Part shown: positions 36,077-45,096 of the stretch, one piece after another
How positions within the stretch are numbered: the first letter of the stretch is position 1
Layout of the letters: every line of letters begins with the position of its first letter
Assembly (NCBI RefSeq): GCF_000378425.1
Contig: NZ_KB899811.1
Coordinates: 1 to 64,000 of the forward strand
DNA length: 64,000 nt
Direction: 5' to 3'
DNA from: Cohnella laeviribosi DSM 21336
GTDB lineage: Bacteria; Bacillota; Bacilli; Paenibacillales; Paenibacillaceae
Translations under genes and position numbers: made by a program
The notes under the pieces: generated by a model
What the model saw: only the letters and a program-made list of their open reading frames with translations
Told to the model about the DNA's origin: nothing
The model's database searches: none

Positions 36077-37480
36077 GTGTTGAGAAAGTTCGTTAGTACT
36101 ATGGCGGTAGTCTTGGTTTTGGCGTTTCTTGCAGGCTGCTTGGGGGGCGGGAGAGAGAAACGGAACGTGTTCGACGAAAACGAGCAGACGACAATCAAAG
36201 TGATGTTTTATGACGAAAATTCCTTTTTTCAACAATACGGCAGCCTGTTTATCAGCAAGTTTCCGAACGTCGACGTCGAGGTTGTGAATGTAAACGCTTT
36301 GTACGGCAAAGGAAAATATGACGAGGCGTCGTTCCTGAAATTCATTGAGGACAATCAGCCGGATGTCTTATTGTTGAATGCCTCCCAATATGAAATGTTG
36401 AGCAGCGGCGGCAAGTTGTACGCGCTCGATTCTCTTATCGAACAGGACAAGTATGACATCGAGGGCATTCATCCCGGCATTTTACAGCAGTTAAGGGAAA
36501 AAGGCGGCGGCAAGCTTTACGGGCTCGGTCCGACCTTCTCCAGCAGGGCCCTGTTTTACAATGCGGATCTGTTTCATCTATACGGCGTCGAGCTGCCGCG
36601 CGATTCCATGAGCTGGGAAGAAGTGCTGGAGCTGGCAAAGCGGTTTCCGGCCGAAGGCGGGGAAAACGAACGGGTGTATGGTTACAGTCCGGAGACGACA
36701 GGCCTTTACACGCCCATCGACCTGGCCAACACGATAGCCGAGACCGAGAACTTGCGTTATTTGACCCCGGACGGATCGCGAACGACATTGTCCGGCGAAG
36801 CATGGCGCAGCGTATTGGAGACGGCGGCAAGCGCCGTTCAGTCGGGAGCGGTGTACATGCCGCAGGCTCAAAGCTCCGAGGGGAGCTATACGATGCAAGT
36901 GTATTATTCGCAAGACTTATTTATCGCCGGACGCTCCGCAATGACCGTAAGGAATTCGTATTTTATCCAAAATGTGAGCGATTCCCAAAATTACTTGGAC
37001 AAGGCTCCGCTCAACTGGGGGATTGTAACGGCTCCCGTCAACCCGAACGATCGTGCGCGGAGCAACGATATTCGCTTGAACAGCATCTTCGCGATCCGTG
37101 CGGATACGCCCAATACGCGGGCGGCATGGGAATTTCTCAAATACATATCGGGAGAAGAGTTCGCCAGAGTCAAATCCAAGGCGCCCTTGGGCGGAGAATT
37201 GCTGTCCCGGACGGCTTACAATCGGGAACAGGACGGGCGAAGCATGGAGCCGTTTTACAAGCTTGAACCCGGGACAAGCCCAACCTCGCTGCTGGAGAAC
37301 GCCCCGCCGTCTTTTTACGGCTTGCTCTACCCGATTGTCAACGAAGAACTCGGCAGCGTCGTCGAAAACAAAAAGCCGTTTGACGAGGCGTATCGGAACA
37401 TTCAGGCGAGAGCGGAGAGCGCGCTTCAAGAAGCGAAGAAGCGGGAAGAGGCGGAAAAATCCGCGGAGCCAAACGCATAA
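36077..37480 (+). CDS. Extracellular solute-binding lipoprotein, orphan
   Basis: A 467-residue lipoprotein with signal peptide and lipobox Cys21 (LAFLAGC); start GTG at 36077 (TTG at 36080 also possible) after GGGAGGG. The fold matches family 1 (sugar-type) solute-binding proteins: TIKVMFYDEN, DVLLLNASQYEMLSSGGKLYALDSLIEQD, KLYGLGPTFSSRALFYNADLF, and AAWEFLKYISGEEFA near the end. The C-terminus is a charged helix (EEAEKSAEPNA). No permease or ATPase gene is nearby, so it either works with a distant transporter or as a sensor. The preceding 150 bp are AT-rich compared with the surroundings. Confidence 0.88.
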   Translation: MLRKFVSTMAVVLVLAFLAGCLGGGREKRNVFDENEQTTIKVMFYDENSFFQQYGSLFISKFPNVDVEVVNVNALYGKGKYDEASFLKFIEDNQPDVLLLNASQYEMLSSGGKLYALDSLIEQDKYDIEGIHPGILQQLREKGGGKLYGLGPTFSSRALFYNADLFHLYGVELPRDSMSWEEVLELAKRFPAEGGENERVYGYSPETTGLYTPIDLANTIAETENLRYLTPDGSRTTLSGEAWRSVLETAASAVQSGAVYMPQAQSSEGSYTMQVYYSQDLFIAGRSAMTVRNSYFIQNVSDSQNYLDKAPLNWGIVTAPVNPNDRARSNDIRLNSIFAIRADTPNTRAAWEFLKYISGEEFARVKSKAPLGGELLSRTAYNREQDGRSMEPFYKLEPGTSPTSLLENAPPSFYGLLYPIVNEELGSVVENKKPFDEAYRNIQARAESALQEAKKREEAEKSAEPNA

Positions 37481-37734
37481 TCGGCATTGGACGGGCCGCC
37501 TCGCGGAGTGCGTTCCGGCCGGCCGGGACGGCGGAAAATATCGGCCGAAAAAAACAGTTGCATTTAGGTCGAATAGATGTTATTTTTAGTTTCGTTGACA
37601 ACACAATAGGAACCAGGATTCACTCAGGAATGGATTGCGTGCGAGTATGCAAATACCCTCGAGAAGTGAATGACGTAGGTCCTAGCGGATGAAATCAGCT
37701 TCACATTTTATTCCTAGGAAGGGGGAACCGGAAG

Positions 37735-38133
37735 ATGGAATACTCTACTTTCGGAAGACACGTTGCAGTTGACACTTGGGGCGTCGACTTTGATACCCTG
37801 AACAACGTTGAACTTTTGCAATCGCACATGATCGAGGCGGCCGAAGCTTGCGGCGCTACCGTTCTCTCGGTTCAAGCCAAGCAATTCGAACCCCAAGGTG
37901 CGACAGTGCTCGTCATGCTGTCGGAAAGCCACCTATCCATTCACACGTATCCTGAAAGAGGCTTTGCGGCCATCGACTGTTACACTTGCGGCGAAACGGT
38001 CGATCCCCAACTGGCGATCGATTATCTGGTCAACGTGCTGAAGCCGGAGCGTTTCTTCGCGAAGAAGCTCGTTCGCGGTCTCGGCGAACTGAAGGTCGAA
38101 GAACCGGTCATCAAGCAGGCGGAACTGGTCTGA
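37735..38133 (+). CDS. speD: S-adenosylmethionine decarboxylase proenzyme
   Basis: A 132-residue class 1B (SpeH-type) proenzyme that makes decarboxylated SAM for spermidine synthesis. The processing site is in SESHLSIHTYPE; by family, cleavage between Glu64 and Ser65 turns Ser65 into the pyruvoyl cofactor. FAAIDCYTCGE contains the conserved catalytic Cys region. ATG at 37735 follows GGAAGGGGG. The 250-bp leader has a TTGACA at about 37594 and imperfect inverted repeats, but no -10 box I trust. The spermidine synthase gene is not in the window. Confidence 0.95.
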   Translation: MEYSTFGRHVAVDTWGVDFDTLNNVELLQSHMIEAAEACGATVLSVQAKQFEPQGATVLVMLSESHLSIHTYPERGFAAIDCYTCGETVDPQLAIDYLVNVLKPERFFAKKLVRGLGELKVEEPVIKQAELV

Positions 38134-38172
38134 CCAAGCGCGCGATACGCGATATGTGAAAAAAAGGCAATC

Positions 38173-38200
38173 AGCCATGGGAAATTCCCATGGCTTTTAT
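38173..38200 (+). terminator. Terminator of speD
   Basis: AGCCATGGGA (38173-38182) pairs with TCCCATGGCT (38186-38195) around AAT, followed by TTTTATTAT. Confidence 0.88.
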
Positions 38201-38356
38201 TATGGCGGCCGCGGCTGATCAGGTTCGATTTTCAACAGCATCCTGATTCCGGGAATATCGTCCCCCAAACCGGACGACAATAGGAAAATAGGGGCGCTTG
38301 ACCAAGCGGCGTTCGCAAAGTGTTCATAAATCTTGTCGAACGGGCTGTTTAACTGT

Positions 38357-38364
38357 GATATAAT
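38357..38364 (+). promoter_or_regulatory. Extended -10 promoter of the tetrapyrrole operon
   Basis: TGATATAAT reads as an extended -10 (TGnTATAAT), 62 bp before the hemA start codon. The -35 region is poor (TTGTCG lies 20 bp upstream), which fits an extended -10 promoter. Confidence 0.5.
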
Positions 38365-38425
38365 GAGTTACGGATTGTGATGTTCGTCGGAATGGAATTT
38401 TTCGCGGAAGGCAGGTGAATGATCC

Positions 38426-39829
38426 GTGCATCTGATCGTGGTCGGTCTCAATTATCGTACGGCTCCCGTCGAAGTGCGGGAACGTTTTGCCATATCGGAT
38501 CGGGACCTCCCTCAGGCGCTTGAAGCGTTCAAGCGGACAACGGGCATTCTGGAGGGCGTCATCGTCGCCACCTGCAACCGGACGGAGCTTTACGCGGTCG
38601 TAGACCGCCATACGCTGTGCGGTCATTACATTCGCTCTTTTATGGAACAATGGTTTAACATTCCGCGCGCGGAATTCAATCGTCACCTTTACATGTACGA
38701 AGACGATATGGCGATCGAGCATTTGTTCCGGGTTGTTTGCGGGCTGGACTCCATGGTCATCGGGGAAACGCAGATTTTAGGCCAGGTGAGGGATGCGTTT
38801 TTGCTCGCCCAGGAGCGGAAGGCGACGGGCACGCTGTTCAACAGGCTGTTTAAGCAGGCGGTTACGCTCGCCAAGCGGGCCCACTCCGAAACGTCCATCG
38901 GCGAGAACGCGGTTTCGGTCAGCTATGCGGCGGTCGAGCTGGGCAAACGGATTTTCGGAAGGTTCGACAACAAGCGGGTGATGATTCTCGGAGCGGGCAA
39001 AATGAGCGAGCTGACCGCAAAGCACCTCAGCTCCAACGGGGCCAAGGAAGTTTGGGTCGTCAACCGCACGCTGGAGCGGGCGAAGGAGCTGGCGGTCAAA
39101 TTCAACGGAATGGCCATGCCGATGGACGAAGCGCTGGCAAGGCTGCACGAGGCGGATATCGTCATCAGCAGCACCGGAGCCGACCGTTTTGTCTTAAGCC
39201 GCGATACGGTCGCGCGGGCGATGGAGAAGCGGAAGAAGAAGCCGCTGTTTCTGATCGACATCGCCGTGCCCCGGGACATCGAACCGGCTTGCGGCGACTT
39301 GGCTAACGTTTATTTGTACGACATCGACGATTTGGAAGGCATTGTCGAGACCAATCTGGCCAAGCGCAGAAAAGAAGCGGCCGTCATCGAGAAGATGATC
39401 GCCGAGGAGCAGCGGGAGTATCTGCACTGGTATGCGACGCTTGGCGTTGCGCCGCTGATCCGCGGCTTGCAGGAGAAAACCGCTTCCATTCACCAGCAGA
39501 CGCTGGACAGCCTTCTGCGCAAGCTGCCCGATCTGGACGAGCGCCAGATCAAGGTTATCCGCAAGCTGACCAAGAGCATGCTGAACCAGGTGATCCACGA
39601 TCCGATTTTGCGGGTTAAGGAACTGGCTGCGGACAAGCGCGGAGAAGCGGCCATGAATCTGTTCGTTCAGATGTTCGATCTGGAAGACGACGTGAACCGA
39701 ATCAAAAAGGAAATGACGGCGCAGGAACGCGCCCGTCTGGACGTTTCCTCCCAAGCGGAAACGAAAGCTCCGGAGAAGCAGGCGGAGTCGCCTTCGCTTC
39801 TGTCGCATTTGGCCGGAGCGCTTCGCTAA
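38426..39829 (+). CDS. hemA: Glutamyl-tRNA reductase
   Basis: A 467-residue enzyme reducing glutamyl-tRNA(Glu) with NADPH to glutamate-1-semialdehyde, the first committed step of C5 tetrapyrrole synthesis. The catalytic Cys50 lies in VATCNRTELYAV; the signature GETQILGQVRDAF follows, then the NADPH domain (ILGAGKMSELTAKHL, about residue 190) and a C-terminal dimerisation helix bundle. GTG start at 38426 after AGGTGA. First gene of the heme/siroheme operon. Confidence 0.97.
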   Translation: MHLIVVGLNYRTAPVEVRERFAISDRDLPQALEAFKRTTGILEGVIVATCNRTELYAVVDRHTLCGHYIRSFMEQWFNIPRAEFNRHLYMYEDDMAIEHLFRVVCGLDSMVIGETQILGQVRDAFLLAQERKATGTLFNRLFKQAVTLAKRAHSETSIGENAVSVSYAAVELGKRIFGRFDNKRVMILGAGKMSELTAKHLSSNGAKEVWVVNRTLERAKELAVKFNGMAMPMDEALARLHEADIVISSTGADRFVLSRDTVARAMEKRKKKPLFLIDIAVPRDIEPACGDLANVYLYDIDDLEGIVETNLAKRRKEAAVIEKMIAEEQREYLHWYATLGVAPLIRGLQEKTASIHQQTLDSLLRKLPDLDERQIKVIRKLTKSMLNQVIHDPILRVKELAADKRGEAAMNLFVQMFDLEDDVNRIKKEMTAQERARLDVSSQAETKAPEKQAESPSLLSHLAGALR

Positions 39830-39885
39830 ACTGCCTGTCCGCTGATTCGGGGACAAGCGGACGGATGCCGGGAGGCCGTGCCCCC

Positions 39886-40701
39886 ATGCTGACGAATGAT
39901 TGGTTAACGGATGCCGTACTGTACATTTACGCCCTGAGCTTGCTGTTTTTCGTTTCGGACGCCGCCTACGGCAAACGGAACGGAAGACGGATAGGAACAG
40001 GGCTGCTTGTTTTCGTTTGGATTTTGCAAACCGGATTTCTGCTCGATCTTCTCGCCACCCGGTTCGCGGCGGCCGAAGTCGCGCTCCGGGATTTCGTCTT
40101 TTTTATTTCGTGGCTGCTGGTCAGCTTTTCGCTTGCGATGCTCCGGTTCGTGCGGGCCGAGCTGCTTGTTCTGCTCGTCAACGTTGCCGGCTTTGCGGTG
40201 TTGTTTCTCAATTTGCTGGAACGGCCGCACCGCCGGATTGCCCTCGAGTCGTGGGAAGTGGCCAGCAGGCTCCTGTACGCCCACATCGGCCTGATTACGC
40301 TGGCTTTCGCGGTGTTGACCGTTGCGGCCATTCTGGCGGGAATGTACTTGTTTCTTCATTGGCGGCTCAAGCGGAAAAAATGGGGCGACTTGATGACCCG
40401 GATGCCGAGCCTGGAGGCGATCGACCGCTACTCGTTCCGAACGGGGCTCCTCGGGGTGCCGCTTCTGCTGCTGTCCTTGTCGACCGGCACGGCCGCGCTT
40501 CTGGAGCAGGGCCAATACGGGCAGTTGCTTGACGTCAAGGTGCTGCTGACCGTCGCCGCCAGCGTTCTGTACGTCTACTATTTGTTTGCCAGAGGGGCGA
40601 ACCGGGACGACGGGCCGAGGGCGGCGATTTGGAATTTGGCGGGCTATGTGCTGCTGGTCGCGGGTTTTCTGGTCAATTCGTTTACTTCTTTTCACAAATA
40701 A
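39886..40701 (+). CDS. hemX: HemX/CcsA-like membrane protein
   Basis: A 271-residue integral membrane protein with about eight hydrophobic helices, placed between hemA and hemC as in B. subtilis hemAXCDBL. It resembles the CcsA/CcmC cytochrome c assembly family. B. subtilis HemX lowers HemA levels. The start ATG 39886 (MLTNDWL) follows GGGAGG; an ATG at 39865 overlaps that site. No WWD heme-binding motif is obvious, so regulation rather than heme handling seems likelier. Confidence 0.88.
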   Translation: MLTNDWLTDAVLYIYALSLLFFVSDAAYGKRNGRRIGTGLLVFVWILQTGFLLDLLATRFAAAEVALRDFVFFISWLLVSFSLAMLRFVRAELLVLLVNVAGFAVLFLNLLERPHRRIALESWEVASRLLYAHIGLITLAFAVLTVAAILAGMYLFLHWRLKRKKWGDLMTRMPSLEAIDRYSFRTGLLGVPLLLLSLSTGTAALLEQGQYGQLLDVKVLLTVAASVLYVYYLFARGANRDDGPRAAIWNLAGYVLLVAGFLVNSFTSFHK

Positions 40702-40828
40702 AAGAAAGGACGAAGAGAGACGGCGGCAACCAAGCGGAATGGAAAAATTACGTTGCTTCGCCTCCGCGACTCCGTTAAGATGAGAAAGAATTGAAACCTC
40801 GCGCGAAAAAGGTCGGTGAACCTCGGGC

Positions 40829-41488
40829 ATGTGGTATCCGGTCATGTTGAAGATGCGGGACAAGCGGTGTCTTGTCGCCGGAGGCGGTCCGGTCGCGGAA
40901 CGAAAAACGGCGGGCCTTCTCGATGCCGGCGCCGATGTGTCCGTCGTCGGGCCCCGGCTTACCGTCAAGCTGCGCGAATGGGCGGCAAGCGGCGCAATCC
41001 GCGCTGCGGAGCGTTCCGTGGAGGCATCGGATCTGGACGGAGCAGAGTTCGTGTTTGCCGCGACGGATCGGCCCGAGGTGAACCGTTGGATCGCCGCGGA
41101 AGCCGGCGCCCGGGGGATTCCCGTCAATCTGGCGGATGACGGGGAAAACGGGGATTTTCTGACGCCGGCCGTCGTCCGCCGCGGCGATCTGGTGCTGGCC
41201 GTCAGCGCCTCCGGCGCAGGTCCGGCGCTGTCCGCCCGGATCGCCAAAGAGCTCGGCGATCGGTACGGCCCCGAATACGCGCACGTTCTGAACGTTCTGC
41301 GCGCGCTGCGGAAGGAGATCAAGGCGAACGTAAGCGATCCGCGCGAGCGGAAACGTTTGCTTGGCGCCGCGGTCTGCGACGAAGCGATCGAGAGGTGGCT
41401 GCGCATCGCAAGGGGCGAGGAAGAGGCGGATTCCGCCGGCCTGCTGCGGATACTGGAACGAATCGCAAACGGAATAGGGAACGGTTAA
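40829..41488 (+). CDS. Precorrin-2 dehydrogenase / sirohydrochlorin ferrochelatase-type protein
   Basis: A 219-residue CysG N-domain (SirC/Met8-like) protein. The NAD site is CLVAGGGPVAERKTAGLLDAGADVSVVGP; FVFAATDRPEVNRWIAAEA and ADDGENGDFLTPAVVRRGDLVLAVSASGAGPALSARI follow. It oxidises precorrin-2 to sirohydrochlorin; some family members also insert iron. Its place next to the CobA-HemD fusion puts the siroheme branch inside the heme operon. Confidence 0.93.
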   Translation: MWYPVMLKMRDKRCLVAGGGPVAERKTAGLLDAGADVSVVGPRLTVKLREWAASGAIRAAERSVEASDLDGAEFVFAATDRPEVNRWIAAEAGARGIPVNLADDGENGDFLTPAVVRRGDLVLAVSASGAGPALSARIAKELGDRYGPEYAHVLNVLRALRKEIKANVSDPRERKRLLGAAVCDEAIERWLRIARGEEEADSAGLLRILERIANGIGNG

Positions 41489-41515
41489 TACATACGATCA
41501 CTACGGGAGGACGCC

Positions 41516-42472
41516 ATGCGCACCATCATCGTCGGCAGCCGCCAAAGCGCGCTCGCCATGACCCAAACCGAACAGACTATCGAGCGGATGAAGGCGGCAT
41601 GTGCCGCCGCCGGTCTCGAATATACGTTTGTCGTAAAACCTATCGTCACCAAGGGAGACCGGATTTTGGACGTGACGCTGTCCAAGGTCGGGGGCAAGGG
41701 CTTGTTCGTAAAGGAAATCGAACAGGCGCTGTTGAACGGGGAGATCGACTGCGCGATTCACAGCATGAAGGATATGCCGTTCGAACTGCCTCAGGGGCTA
41801 GTCATCGGGGCCGTGCCGCCGCGGGAGGATCCCCGCGACTGTCTCGTCAGCCTTCGCGGCTATACGCTGGATTCCTTGCCGCAGGGCGCGCGCGTAGGCA
41901 CCAGCAGCTTGCGGCGGGCCGCGCAGCTGAAGGCGCGGCGTCCGGATCTGGCCGTCGAATCGCTGCGCGGCAATATCGACACCCGGCTGCGGAAGCTTGA
42001 GTCCGAAGGCCTGGACGCCATCGTGCTGGCCGCCGCCGGCCTGCGCCGCATGGGCTGGGCCGACCGGATTACGGCCTACGTCGATCCGGAAGCTTGTCTG
42101 CCGGCGGTCGGGCAGGGGGCGCTGGCGATCGAATGCCGCGCGGATGACGAAGCGCTGCTGCGCCTTCTTGAGCGGCTCAACGATCCGCGGACGGAGCGCG
42201 CCGTCCGGGCCGAACGGCATTTTCTCGGACGGCTGAACGGCGGCTGTCAGGTGCCGATCGGAGCCTATGCGGAGGCGGAATCCGGCCGTCCGGACGCGCC
42301 GGTCCGCATGACGGGCATGGTGGCGTCGCCCGGCGGCGAAACGCTGCTGCGCGCGTCCGCAAGCGGCCGGGACCCGCTGCGGCTGGGCGAGCAAATCGCG
42401 CAGGAACTGATCGCCCGGGGAGCGGACCGGATCCTTGCGGAAGCGCGAGTTCTCTCGGAAGCGGGGGAATAA
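41516..42472 (+). CDS. hemC: Hydroxymethylbilane synthase (porphobilinogen deaminase)
   Basis: A 318-residue enzyme joining four porphobilinogens into hydroxymethylbilane. N-terminus [28 protein letters not shown] and HSMKDMP follow; Cys244 in [11 protein letters not shown] carries the dipyrromethane cofactor. ATG at 41516 after GGGAGGA. Its product is the substrate of the HemD domain encoded 3 bp downstream. Confidence 0.97.
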   Translation: MRTIIVGSRQSALAMTQTEQTIERMKAACAAAGLEYTFVVKPIVTKGDRILDVTLSKVGGKGLFVKEIEQALLNGEIDCAIHSMKDMPFELPQGLVIGAVPPREDPRDCLVSLRGYTLDSLPQGARVGTSSLRRAAQLKARRPDLAVESLRGNIDTRLRKLESEGLDAIVLAAAGLRRMGWADRITAYVDPEACLPAVGQGALAIECRADDEALLRLLERLNDPRTERAVRAERHFLGRLNGGCQVPIGAYAEAESGRPDAPVRMTGMVASPGGETLLRASASGRDPLRLGEQIAQELIARGADRILAEARVLSEAGE

Positions 42473-42474
42473 GG

Positions 42475-44055
42475 ATGGGCTTGGGGAAAGTGTATTTGGT
42501 CGGAGCCGGACCCGGCGATCCGAAGCTGATTACCGTCAGAGGCCTGGAGGCGATAAGGCGCTCCGACGCGATCGTGTACGACCGGCTTGCGGGTCCGCAG
42601 CTGCTCGGCGAGGCGCGGCCCGACGCGGAGAAAGTTTATGTCGGCAAACGTCCGGACCGCCATACGATGAAGCAGGAAGACATCAATCAGCTGCTGGTCG
42701 ATTTGGCGCTTCAGGGCAAGACCGTCTGCCGCCTGAAGGGCGGCGATCCGACCGTATTCGGCCGGGTCGGGGAAGAGGCGGAGCTGCTCAGGCGATACGG
42801 CATCGCCTACGAAATCATCCCCGGCATCACGTCGGCCATTGCGGTTCCGGCCTATGCGGGGATTCCGGTTACGCACCGCGACATGGCTTCCTCGTTTTCG
42901 GTCATCACCGGACACGAAAGCCCCGATAAGTTGGACAAATCCATCTACTGGGACAAAGTGACCAATGCGACGGGTACGCTGCTGTTTTTGATGGGCGTGG
43001 CCAAGATCGGCTACATCAGCGAACAGTTGATCAAGCACGGCCGTCCGCCGGAGACGCCGGTGGCGCTCGTACGTTGGGGAACGCGTGCGGAGCAGGCGAC
43101 GCTGACCGGCACGCTGGCGGACATCGAGCGGAAAGTGAAGGAAACCGGCTTCGAACCGCCGGCGGTCATCGTGGTGGGCGAAGTCGTCCGGCAGCGCGAG
43201 ACGCTGCGCTGGATTGAGAACAAGCCGCTGTTCGGCTGGCGTGTTCTGGTCACCCGGGCGCGTTCGCAGGCAAGCGAGCTGTCCGGCAAAATCGACGAGC
43301 TGGGCGGGGAGCCTTACGAATTTCCGGTAATCGAAACCCGCCTGCCGCAAGACCCGGCGACGATCGGGCGGATCGAAGCCGCGCTTCGGGATGCCGAGTC
43401 GTACGATTGGGTCGTCTTGACGAGCGTGAACGGAGTCGAATACTTTTTCAAATGGCTTTACGCTTGTTCGGTTGACGTTCGCCGGTTCCATCGGGCCTCG
43501 TTCGCGGCCGTCGGTCCGAAAACGGCGGAGGCGCTGAAAGAAAGAGGCATCCTGCCCGACGTCCTGCCGGAAAAGTTCCAGGCCGAAGATCTGCTGGCGA
43601 GTCTGAAGGACAAGCTGCGGCCGGGCCAAAAAGCGCTGCTGCCGCGCGGCGACCTGGCCCGCAAGCTGCTTCCCGACGAGCTTAGGGCTATGGGACTTAC
43701 GGCGGTGGAGCTGGACGTGTACGAAACGGCGATGGCGGCCGCGAAAGACGAGATATTGCCCGAGCTGTTGAAAGAGGGCGGGATTCATGTCGTCACGTTT
43801 ACCAGTTCGTCGACCGTGACCAATTTTATGGCCGCGCTGCGGCAATCGGGGATCGAAGATCCGCCCGCGCTGCTGCGCGGCGCCGAAATCGCCTGCATCG
43901 GTCCGGTTACCGCCCGGACGGCGGAGGAGCACGGCTTGAAGGTGACGATTATGGCCGAGACGGCCACCTTGGACGGTCTGGTCGCCGCAATGGTCGAACG
44001 CAGGCGGGAGCTGCTGAAACAGGCGGCTTACGATCCCAAAGCAGGAGGCGTATGA
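42475..44055 (+). CDS. Fusion: uroporphyrinogen-III C-methyltransferase (CobA) + uroporphyrinogen-III synthase (HemD)
   Basis: A 526-residue two-domain enzyme. Residues 1 to about 245 are the SAM-dependent methyltransferase CobA/SumT (VYLVGAGPGDPKLITVRG, RLKGGDPTVFGRVGEEAELL, GITSAIAVPAYAGIPVTHR), which makes precorrin-2. From about 255 to 515 the HemD domain follows (LVTRARSQASELSGKIDELGGEPYEFPVIE, DWVVLTSVNGVEYFF, VTFTSSSTVTNF, ACIGPVTARTAEEHG), which closes hydroxymethylbilane to uroporphyrinogen III. HemD product and CobA substrate are the same compound, so the fusion sits at the heme/siroheme branch. Start ATG 42475, tight to hemC. Confidence 0.96.
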   Translation: MGLGKVYLVGAGPGDPKLITVRGLEAIRRSDAIVYDRLAGPQLLGEARPDAEKVYVGKRPDRHTMKQEDINQLLVDLALQGKTVCRLKGGDPTVFGRVGEEAELLRRYGIAYEIIPGITSAIAVPAYAGIPVTHRDMASSFSVITGHESPDKLDKSIYWDKVTNATGTLLFLMGVAKIGYISEQLIKHGRPPETPVALVRWGTRAEQATLTGTLADIERKVKETGFEPPAVIVVGEVVRQRETLRWIENKPLFGWRVLVTRARSQASELSGKIDELGGEPYEFPVIETRLPQDPATIGRIEAALRDAESYDWVVLTSVNGVEYFFKWLYACSVDVRRFHRASFAAVGPKTAEALKERGILPDVLPEKFQAEDLLASLKDKLRPGQKALLPRGDLARKLLPDELRAMGLTAVELDVYETAMAAAKDEILPELLKEGGIHVVTFTSSSTVTNFMAALRQSGIEDPPALLRGAEIACIGPVTARTAEEHGLKVTIMAETATLDGLVAAMVERRRELLKQAAYDPKAGGV

Positions 44056-44058
44056 AAG

Positions 44059-45048
44059 ATGGCTTTTCCGATTACCCGGCACCGCCGGCTCAGGCGCACC
44101 GAAGCGCTGCGCAATCTGGTCAGGGAAACGCGTCTTCACGTTCACGATCTGATTGCGCCGATTTTTGTCATTCACGGAGAAAACGTCAAAGAGGAAATTC
44201 CGTCGATGCCGGGCGTCTACCAGTGGTCGGTGGACCGACTCGAAGAGGAGATTTCGGAGATCGTCGGACTCGGCATTCAAGCGGTGCTGCTGTTCGGCAT
44301 TCCGCCGCATAAAGACAGCACAGGGACCGGCGCCTTCGAGGAGAACGGCATCGTTCAGCTTGCGACGCGCCGCATCAAGGAGATCGCTCCGGATCTGCTC
44401 GTCGTCGCCGACACGTGCCTTTGCGAATATACCGATCACGGGCATTGCGGCGTTCTGCGCCATGACGGCGGCCAGGTCACCGTCGACAACGACGCTTCGC
44501 TCGAGCTGCTCGTGCGCACGGCGGTATCGCAGGCTGCGGCGGGCGCGGACATCATTGCGCCGTCCAACATGATGGACGGCTTCGTCGCCGCCATCCGCAA
44601 AGGACTGGACGAAGCCGGATTCGAACAGATCCCGATTATGTCTTACGCGGTCAAATATTCGTCGGCCTATTACGGCCCGTTCCGCGATGCCGCGGATTCG
44701 GCCCCGCAGTTCGGCGACCGCAAGACGTACCAGATGGATTGGGCGAACGCGCGGGAGGCGCTGCGGGAAGCCGAATCCGATGCGGCCGAAGGCGCCGACA
44801 TGCTGATGGTCAAGCCCGGGCTCGCTTATCTGGATCTGGTGAGAATGCTGAAGGACCGCTTCCACCTGCCGCTGGCGGTATACAACGTCAGCGCGGAATA
44901 TTCGATGGTCAAGGCGGCGGCGCTGCAAGGCTGGATCGACGAAAAGGCGATCGTGCTGGAGACGCTGACCGGCATGAAGCGGGCGGGCGCGGACATCATT
45001 ATCACGTACCATGCGAAAGACGTGGCGCGCTGGCTGCGGGAAGCGTAA
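44059..45048 (+). CDS. hemB: Delta-aminolevulinic acid dehydratase (porphobilinogen synthase)
   Basis: A 329-residue enzyme condensing two 5-aminolevulinates to porphobilinogen. The zinc site is typical: [17 protein letters not shown]. Schiff-base lysines lie in [19 protein letters not shown] and [14 protein letters not shown] 44059 starts 3 bp after the fusion gene. Confidence 0.97.
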   Translation: MAFPITRHRRLRRTEALRNLVRETRLHVHDLIAPIFVIHGENVKEEIPSMPGVYQWSVDRLEEEISEIVGLGIQAVLLFGIPPHKDSTGTGAFEENGIVQLATRRIKEIAPDLLVVADTCLCEYTDHGHCGVLRHDGGQVTVDNDASLELLVRTAVSQAAAGADIIAPSNMMDGFVAAIRKGLDEAGFEQIPIMSYAVKYSSAYYGPFRDAADSAPQFGDRKTYQMDWANAREALREAESDAAEGADMLMVKPGLAYLDLVRMLKDRFHLPLAVYNVSAEYSMVKAAALQGWIDEKAIVLETLTGMKRAGADIIITYHAKDVARWLREA

Positions 45049-45096
45049 GGAGCCGCCCGATTATTTTTCAAATCTGATAGCAGGGATGTGCCGAAA

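Noticed and set aside
37590-37734. Possible riboswitch in the speD leader
   Set aside because: Some inverted repeats are present, but no known riboswitch core or clear terminator/antiterminator pair could be recognised.
42265-45012. 915-aa minus-strand frame opposite hemC, cobA-hemD and hemB
   Set aside because: Antisense shadow of conserved enzymes in GC-rich DNA; Arg/His-rich composition and no family motif.
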